Shown here: in pieces, positions 1 to 4,042 of the stretch | Numbering within the stretch: position 1 is the stretch's first letter | Layout of the letters: every line of letters begins with the position of its first letter | Assembly: GCA_035512595.1 (NCBI GenBank) | Contig: DATKDU010000100.1 | Span: 1 to 6,227, forward strand | From: DATKDU01 sp035512595 | GTDB lineage: Bacteria; Planctomycetota; Planctomycetia; Pirellulales; Pirellulaceae | Length of the DNA: 6,227 nt | Direction: 5' to 3' | Made by a program: the position numbers and the translations under genes | Notes under the pieces: model-generated | Told to the model about the DNA's origin: nothing | Database searches by the model: none | What the model saw: the letters and a program-made list of their open reading frames with translations, nothing else

Positions 1-24
1 CGTTCCGCAGTCGCTCCACATCAG

Positions 25-44
25 GAACGGAATGAATTCCGTTC
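25..44. repeat. Perfect 9-bp inverted repeat over the first candidate start
   Basis: GAACGGAAT (25-33) is the exact reverse complement of ATTCCGTTC (36-44), separated by only GA. The ATG at 32-34 lies at the centre and its AGGA ribosome-site-like sequence (23-26) in the left arm. In RNA this would be a tight hairpin hiding that start. This is one reason to prefer the in-frame ATG at 56 for the following gene. It could be an operator for a dimeric regulator, a translational control hairpin or a dispersed repeat; the sequence alone does not decide. Confidence 0.6.
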
Positions 45-55
45 TACGATCCAAC

Positions 56-1120
56 ATGCCAACGTCCCCCTTCCGCCTCGCCATCCTCGGCATCGACCAT
101 CCGCACGGCTCCGGCTGGCGCGAGTCGCTGTTTCAACTGGCGGGCGAAATCAAAATCGTCGCTCTGGTGCCGCGGTTCGGCGGAGCGACGACGAGCCTGG
201 AAGAGAAACTGTCGCACGTGCCCCGCATGGAAACCGTCGAGAAGCTCCTTCGCTGGGGCCAGTTCGACGGAGCGCTCGTCTGCCTGCCCAACAACGAATC
301 GCCACAGGCCATCGCGGCATTGGCGGCGGCCGGCAAGCACGTGCTGGTGGAAAAGCCGGGCGCCGCCTCGGCGGCCGATTTTGCGCTAGCGCTTGCGGCC
401 GTCGAGAAAGCGGGCGTCGCCTTCCAGAGCGGCTACTTGTGGCGCTACGACCCGTGTGCCGAGCGGCTGCGCGACATGATTGCCGACGGCCGGTTCGGCC
501 AGTTGATCAGCGTCGAAATGACGTATGTCACCAGCGACGTTCGCCGCCGCGGGCCGGACCATTATCTGTTCGACCCGCAGACCAGCGGCCGCGGCTTCTT
601 CAACTGGCTCGCCTGCCACTGGCTCGATCTGCTCCTGTTCATCACCCAGCAGCAAGTCACCGGCGTCACCGCCCGCGTCGGCACGTTCGGCAAAGTGGAA
701 ACGGGGGTCGAGGACGGCGGGGCGGCAATTCTCGACCTGGCCGGCGGCGGCATTGCCACGTTCGTCGGCGGGTACTGGCTCCCTCGCTGGGCCGGCGAGA
801 GCCACTGGACGCTCCGCGGCAGCGAGCGGTGGGTCCACTGGCATCCGTCGCGCCCCGGCACCGGCGGCGTCCTGGAAATCCACGGCCCGCAGCCGCAGTT
901 CATGGCCATGGAAGAGACCTTCACGCAGCCCGCCGATTCGACACCCGGCTACGGCGGCCAGCGGATGCTCAGGCTCCTGGGCGACTGGATTGCCGATGCC
1001 CGCACCGGCAGCCGCCAGTGCCGCAATACAGCGCGGCACGCCCAGGGGACGCTGGAACTGCTCGAGGCGATCTACGAAGCAGCGAGCGAAGGCCGCCGCA
1101 TCGAGTGCTCGATCGGTTAG
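56..1120 (+). CDS. Gfo/Idh/MocA family oxidoreductase
   Basis: Predicted NAD(P)-dependent cytoplasmic dehydrogenase of the Gfo/Idh/MocA family, acting on a sugar, polyol or related substrate that cannot be named from sequence. Residues are numbered from the ATG at 32. An N-terminal Rossmann fold opens with RLAILGIDHPHG (15-26), a variant of GxGxxG. The family signature EKP is at 107-109, with K108 the usual catalytic or cofactor-contacting lysine. The C-terminal alpha/beta domain follows, with the conserved CHWLD (195-199) holding the family histidine H196. Total length (354 or 362 residues) is normal and the gene looks intact. ATG 56 is preferred because it starts about seven residues before the Rossmann strand and lies outside the inverted repeat covering ATG 32. 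The alternative at 32 has an AGGA five bases upstream and cannot be excluded. A possible hairpin, CGATCG (1110-1115) with CGATCG (1123-1128), spans the stop. No metabolic neighbour narrows the substrate. The family is confident, the substrate unknown. Confidence 0.93.
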   Translation: MPTSPFRLAILGIDHPHGSGWRESLFQLAGEIKIVALVPRFGGATTSLEEKLSHVPRMETVEKLLRWGQFDGALVCLPNNESPQAIAALAAAGKHVLVEKPGAASAADFALALAAVEKAGVAFQSGYLWRYDPCAERLRDMIADGRFGQLISVEMTYVTSDVRRRGPDHYLFDPQTSGRGFFNWLACHWLDLLLFITQQQVTGVTARVGTFGKVETGVEDGGAAILDLAGGGIATFVGGYWLPRWAGESHWTLRGSERWVHWHPSRPGTGGVLEIHGPQPQFMAMEETFTQPADSTPGYGGQRMLRLLGDWIADARTGSRQCRNTARHAQGTLELLEAIYEAASEGRRIECSIG

Positions 1121-1298
1121 CGCGATCGGCTCGCCCCGCCCGCCGCTCGGGCCGCCGCCGGCAGCGCCAGGCAATAGCAACAGGGGGGGGTGGTTTTTGG
1201 CACTTGCGCCTTTGGCGCCCGGCCGCGACTCGACGGAACTGCGGACTGTGTACAGGCTTACACAATCGATGCCGAGCGGCCGCTGGGCGCAAGTCGAA

Positions 1299-1440
1299 TC
1301 AGACAGCATGTCTGAATGCAACCCCCATTTTGGGGGGACTTCCGACCGATTTGGAATGCGGCGACTTGTCGCCGCTCTTGGATTTTATCCGTCGTTCCCA
1401 GGGTCTCCCTGGAAACGCACTCCTCCGAGGCTCTGCCTCG
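1299..1440. repeat. Cluster of five consecutive short hairpins (REP-like)
   Basis: Five inverted repeats follow one another: 1299-1315 (TCAGACA, loop GCA, TGTCTGA); 1322-1336 (CCCCCA, loop TTT, TGGGGG); 1358-1375 (GCGGCGAC, loop TT, GTCGCCGC); 1393-1417 (CGTTCCCAGGG, loop TCT, CCCTGGAAACG, one C-A mismatch in 11 pairs); 1426-1440 (CGAGGC, loop TCT, GCCTCG). Four have three-base loops and the last two share the loop TCT. This matches the style of dispersed extragenic palindromes; I associate the last two modules with planctomycete intergenic DNA (recollection, not searched). Such elements can act as RNA stabilisers, terminators or targets of REP-type transposases. Confidence 0.7.
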
Positions 1441-1441
1441 T

Positions 1442-1467
1442 CTGCCCGCCGGCTGCCCGCCGGCTGC
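1442..1467. repeat. Tandem 11-bp repeat, two full copies and a partial third
   Basis: CTGCCCGCCGG occurs at 1442-1452 and again at 1453-1463, followed by CTGC (1464-1467) as the start of a third copy. It directly abuts the hairpin cluster and probably belongs to the same repeat element. The copy number may vary between strains through slippage. Confidence 0.75.
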
Positions 1468-1572
1468 TAGCGCCAGTTCGCTGCCCCTTCAGTGGGACGC
1501 AACTGGCCCGGCCCTTCAGTAGATTGTCAAAGACCATCACGGTCGGCACTTGTCCGCCGGGGGCAGCCACGG

Positions 1573-1608
1573 CGCCGGCCTGCCGCAGCTTTTGGGCAGC
1601 GGCCGGCG
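1573..1608. repeat. Long imperfect hairpin
   Basis: CGCCGGCC (1573-1580) pairs perfectly with GGCCGGCG (1601-1608). The inner TGCC (1581-1584) pairs with GGCA (1595-1598), leaving a 2-nt bulge (1599-1600) and a 10-nt loop. This gives 12 G/C-rich pairs. No T-run follows on either side, so a simple intrinsic terminator is unlikely. It may be part of a structured RNA or of the surrounding repeat element. Confidence 0.55.
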
Positions 1609-1663
1609 GAGCGCACGGCTGTCCATTCGTTAGATGCTCGCAGGTGAACATTTATTTCATGCC

Positions 1664-1688
1664 GGCCAAAGATTTTCGGCCTTTTTTT
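1664..1688 (+). terminator. Rho-independent terminator-like hairpin with T7 tract
   Basis: GGCCAAA (1664-1670) pairs with TTT-C-GGCC (1674-1681) around the loop GAT, with the single C at 1677 bulged. It is followed directly by seven T residues (1682-1688), which is the form of an intrinsic terminator reading on the plus strand. The nearest plus-strand gene stops about 540 bases upstream. It therefore either ends a long 3' untranslated region, ends an unrecognised transcript inside the spacer, or is chance. Confidence 0.4.
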
Positions 1689-1792
1689 GGCAGCCCGCCC
1701 GCTCCCACTGCTGATTATCCGGGCTGCTTCCAAGGGGGGCGGCGACGCCCTTACCGAGGGGCCGGCTGCCACGGCGGCACTGCGGGTTCATA

Positions 1793-1804
1793 GCGCAATT
1801 GCGC
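1793..1804. repeat. 12-bp perfect palindrome GCGCAATTGCGC
   Basis: The 12-base sequence is its own reverse complement without a spacer, so it suits a symmetric DNA-binding dimer better than an RNA hairpin. No gene starts nearby, so a regulatory role is only a possibility. Confidence 0.45.
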
Positions 1805-1883
1805 ACCCTGTTGGCCTGACTGGAACACCTGTCCACGTAGTCACTTACGGCTAAACCTGGCCCCTTGGCGCGGGGGCAATATA

Positions 1884-1913
1884 GCGCCTTTGCGCGGGCC
1901 GGCTGAGCCGGCC
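1884..1913. repeat. Two adjacent perfect hairpins
   Basis: GCGC (1884-1887) and GCGC (1892-1895) enclose CTTT. One base further on, GGCCGGCT (1897-1904) pairs with AGCCGGCC (1906-1913) around a single G. The first hairpin shares GCGCCTTTG with the hairpin at 1206-1218, so related modules occur at both ends of this spacer. Confidence 0.5.
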
Positions 1914-2254
1914 AGGCGAAACGCTAACGGAACATTGCCCGCCGCAAGCCTTCGCTGAGAATCCTCGCGGGGAGACCTGCCGCCGGTAGGCACTGTGGAG
2001 ATTCACTTGTCAATGAGCAAAGCAGGCGCAGCGGCCCGTATCGATATTCTACGCCAGTAGTGGTGTTTTGTCCATAACAGCGCCCGCGACCGATATCGGG
2101 GATGCTCGCCAACGCAGCGGGTCGCGGCAGGGCCGCCTCCTATCAACAGACGGCTTGCGGCTTGTGGGGATGGAGGGCGTGTACTCGCTTCCGCACGGGC
2201 AGTGGCACACGGAGGGTGCCATGGTGTACACTAATTCCAGTGCCATCCGCCGGC

Positions 2255-2284
2255 TGGGCATTTCCTTTTCCCTTGGGGTAAAAT
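2255..2284 (+). promoter_or_regulatory. Candidate sigma70-type promoter for the PLD/SIR2-like operon
   Basis: TGGGCA (2255-2260; four of six matches to TTGACA) is followed after 18 bases by TAAAAT (2279-2284; five of six matches to TATAAT). Transcription would begin near 2291, giving a leader of roughly 48 bases before the ATG at 2339. It is the best such pair I see just upstream of the operon and lies in a locally AT-richer stretch. It rests on consensus matching alone. Confidence 0.35.
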
Positions 2285-2323
2285 GCGAACTTCCCAAAGT
2301 ATTCCGTGTCCATTTGCGAGACT

Positions 2324-2330
2324 AAGGGGG
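2324..2330 (+). promoter_or_regulatory. Ribosome binding site deciding the PLD-like gene start
   Basis: AAGGGGG lies eight bases before the ATG at 2339, a normal Shine-Dalgarno distance. The in-frame GTG at 2306 would add 11 residues but has no comparable site, so ATG 2339 is preferred. Confidence 0.6.
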
Positions 2331-2338
2331 CACTGGCC

Positions 2339-3178
2339 ATGACCACACGTAGCCGAGTTGAACAGCGCGACCACTTAATGACGTCGCTGGGAATGCTGGC
2401 CGATCCGATACGGCGGTTGATTGATTCCGGCGACAGCAGCGCTGCCAAATCGGTTTCGATCATCCAGGCGCAGTTTACCAAAGACTATCAGTTGTTTTTG
2501 GTCGATGTGAAATCCTACTGCCAAGTCGGTGATGCGTTTTTGGAAGCTGACTATCATGGAGTGCGCCGAACAGTCCGTGAATTCAACGAAGTTTGTGAGA
2601 TGATTCGGATCGGACAGCGTCTCGACGTTGCGGCGAGCAAATATGGCGACGTTCTCTTGCGTAGCCAGGGCAGGCTGCGGGCAATCCCTTGCGACGATCC
2701 GGGGACAATTCTGCCGCCTGACTCGCCATTCCAAACATACTTGCGTCTGCGGGCCGTTTGCGCCGGCGTAACTACCCGTCTCGATATTCTCGACCCATAC
2801 CTGACGGCGGACGTTTTCCACCGTTACCTGGCCGACGTTCCTACGGCTGCGATGCTTCAGGTCGTAACTCACGACAAGGTAATGAGCGGTTCCGACACGG
2901 TCCGCCGCGATAGAATCGTCGCTATCTCTGAATTAGTCGCCATTGAGCGGAAGGATAGGTACCGATTCCTGGTGACCGGCCAGCAACATGACCGGCATTG
3001 CCGAGCCGACAACGAGATTCTTCACTTTGGCGGGTCGCTGAAAGACGCATCCAAGACTGCGCCTTACACCATTTCGCGACTCGATCCGGTTCAGTCTAAC
3101 CATGCATTTCTCGACGCCGTAATCGCGGGTGCCGGAGAGTGGTGCGGGCCGAAAGTTGCAACGCATCGGAGGGCGTGA
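2339..3178 (+). CDS. Phospholipase D-like domain protein, first gene of a SIR2-associated pair
   Basis: Predicted 279-residue soluble protein with no signal peptide or membrane segment. Residues 1-125 are mostly helical in character with no family I recognise. The C-terminal half looks like a divergent phospholipase D-like fold. LDILDPYL (148-155) resembles the strand and DPY element common in such domains. HDRH with D224 (217-224) fits HxRx4D, the HKD motif with Arg for Lys, and FGGSLKD (230-236) resembles the GS-containing segment that follows. Only one such motif is present, so an active enzyme would need to dimerise, as Nuc-type nucleases do. The substrate could be nucleic acid or phosphodiester, or the domain may only bind ligand. 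It is the first gene of an operon, three bases ahead of the SIR2-like gene, which suggests a functional pair. Sampled GC is lower than in the flanking genes. The PLD-like assignment is moderate and rests on motifs; the biological role is unknown. Confidence 0.8.
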   Translation: MTTRSRVEQRDHLMTSLGMLADPIRRLIDSGDSSAAKSVSIIQAQFTKDYQLFLVDVKSYCQVGDAFLEADYHGVRRTVREFNEVCEMIRIGQRLDVAASKYGDVLLRSQGRLRAIPCDDPGTILPPDSPFQTYLRLRAVCAGVTTRLDILDPYLTADVFHRYLADVPTAAMLQVVTHDKVMSGSDTVRRDRIVAISELVAIERKDRYRFLVTGQQHDRHCRADNEILHFGGSLKDASKTAPYTISRLDPVQSNHAFLDAVIAGAGEWCGPKVATHRRA

Positions 3179-3181
3179 GCG

Positions 3182-4042
3182 ATGACAACGGATCGAGTTG
3201 GCTTTATTCTCGGCGCCGGCGCCCACTGTCCGTTTAACTTTCCGTCTGGCGAGGATTTGAAAACCAGGGTCGGGACGCTGCTAGACGACTGGCCCGGGAA
3301 TATGGCCGACGAGTACCGCCAGGCAAAGGGCGCAATTCTCGATTGCGGCGTCAGTATAGACCGCTTTCTAGCTGAAAACCGGCCGCTAAATGACCTGATC
3401 CGGCCGCTTATCGCGAAATGCTTACTTGAGCAAGAACGCCAATCGGCGGACTTGCCAATGTCTGATTGGCTTGGCTATTTGTGGCCGTCGCTCCAAGGTA
3501 AGTCGGCAAAGACGCTGAGTAAGCGTTTTGTTTTCGTGACTTTCAATTACGACCGCACGCTTGAATACCGGATGGCTAGGTCATGTGCGGCATTGTGGGG
3601 TATGCCACTCATCGAAGCGTGTAACCGGATGGATTCCTTCGGCGTATATCATGTCTATGGCTCGCTAGGGGGTATCGGCACCGACGCCAATGATTATGTC
3701 GAATATGGACGCCGGGAATGTTTTGGTGAGTGCTGGCGTCGGATTAAGATCATCGGCGAACATGATTCGCGAGTTACTGACGAGATACACGACATTCTCG
3801 GCAGCGTGTCGCATATCTTTATGCTCGGATGCGGATTTCACGCTGAAAACATGTCCTTATTGGACCTTGGCAGGTTGCGTGACCGCTTCAAGATTTCGAT
3901 CACAGCGTCGTGTAGGGGCCTAACGTCAGCCGAACGCGCTTACGTGATGGAGAAATTCCCTTATCTTGCGTTACACGAGCACACGCACCGAACCGCGCTT
4001 GAGGTATTGCGGCACGACGGGCAATTCCAAAAGCTGCGATGA
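3182..4042 (+). CDS. SIR2-like domain protein (candidate NAD+-consuming effector)
   Basis: Predicted 286-residue cytoplasmic protein that is almost entirely one SIR2-like (sirtuin-fold) domain. Motifs in order: GFILGAGAHCPF (7-18), the NAD-binding GAGx loop; FPSGEDL (20-26); FVTFNYDRTLE (118-128), with N122 and D124 matching the TxNYD catalytic segment; VYHVYGSLG (156-163), the position of the xHGS segment; and IFMLGCGFHAENMSLL (212-227), the final Rossmann strand of SIR2-like proteins. Known relatives in ThsA, DSR and SIR2-pAgo systems hydrolyse NAD+ on phage sensing. Here the residue before the GS is Tyr159, with His157 two positions earlier, so the catalytic arrangement is not standard. 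The start at ATG 3182 is supported by GGAGGG (3168-3173) eight bases upstream. The gene follows the PLD-like gene by three bases and ends convergent with the acylase. The fold is confident; NADase activity and a defence role are inferred. Confidence 0.88.
   Translation: MTTDRVGFILGAGAHCPFNFPSGEDLKTRVGTLLDDWPGNMADEYRQAKGAILDCGVSIDRFLAENRPLNDLIRPLIAKCLLEQERQSADLPMSDWLGYLWPSLQGKSAKTLSKRFVFVTFNYDRTLEYRMARSCAALWGMPLIEACNRMDSFGVYHVYGSLGGIGTDANDYVEYGRRECFGECWRRIKIIGEHDSRVTDEIHDILGSVSHIFMLGCGFHAENMSLLDLGRLRDRFKISITASCRGLTSAERAYVMEKFPYLALHEHTHRTALEVLRHDGQFQKLR

Larger units (their letters stand above)
1121..2338. other. Gene-poor, hairpin-rich intergenic region
   Basis: About 1.2 kb in which no open frame has a recognisable protein family. 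Frames that happen to be open are rich in Arg, Pro, Ala and Ser, as expected from translated high-GC repeat DNA. The region carries an eight-G run (1183-1190) and many short perfect hairpins: 1206-1218 (GCGCC-TTT-GGCGC), the cluster at 1299-1440, 1573-1608, 1664-1688, 1793-1804, 1884-1895 and 1897-1913, plus a palindrome at 2090-2099. From about 1920 to 2250 it is less structured and shows no clear feature. A decayed gene or an undetected small RNA cannot be excluded. Confidence 0.7.

Noticed and set aside
386..1321. Long open frame on the minus strand (311 codons) across the oxidoreductase gene
   Set aside because: It lies antisense to a gene with clear family motifs, is rich in Ala, Arg, Gly and Pro, and shows no recognisable domain. 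High-GC genes commonly keep such shadow frames open.
1299..1440. CRISPR array
   Set aside because: The repeated elements are hairpins with different stem sequences, not identical direct repeats with equal-length spacers, and no cas gene is present.
1316..1522. Small plus-strand ORF of 68 codons over the hairpin array
   Set aside because: Its whole sequence is translation of the repeat cluster and the 11-bp tandem repeat. Repeat DNA of this kind is often miscalled as short hypothetical proteins.
1385..1651. Minus-strand ORF of 88 codons (MFTCEHLTNGQ...)
   Set aside because: The first half looks slightly protein-like, but the second half crosses the repeat cluster. I recognise no family and see no good ribosome site. 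A decayed gene fragment is possible but not supportable.
525..1793. Plus-strand frame of 422 codons starting inside the oxidoreductase and running through the spacer
   Set aside because: The first part is an out-of-frame reading of the oxidoreductase. The rest translates hairpin repeats and has low-complexity Pro/Arg/Ser composition, with no motif.
2068..2325. TTG-started plus-strand frame of 85 codons before the PLD-like gene
   Set aside because: No ribosome site at the TTG and no recognisable motif. Only the 3' part from ATG 2221 has any start signal, and it is treated as a weak finding.
2306..2338. GTG 2306 as the start of the PLD-like gene
   Set aside because: It has no Shine-Dalgarno sequence, whereas ATG 2339 has AAGGGGG at eight bases. 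The extra 11 residues add no motif.
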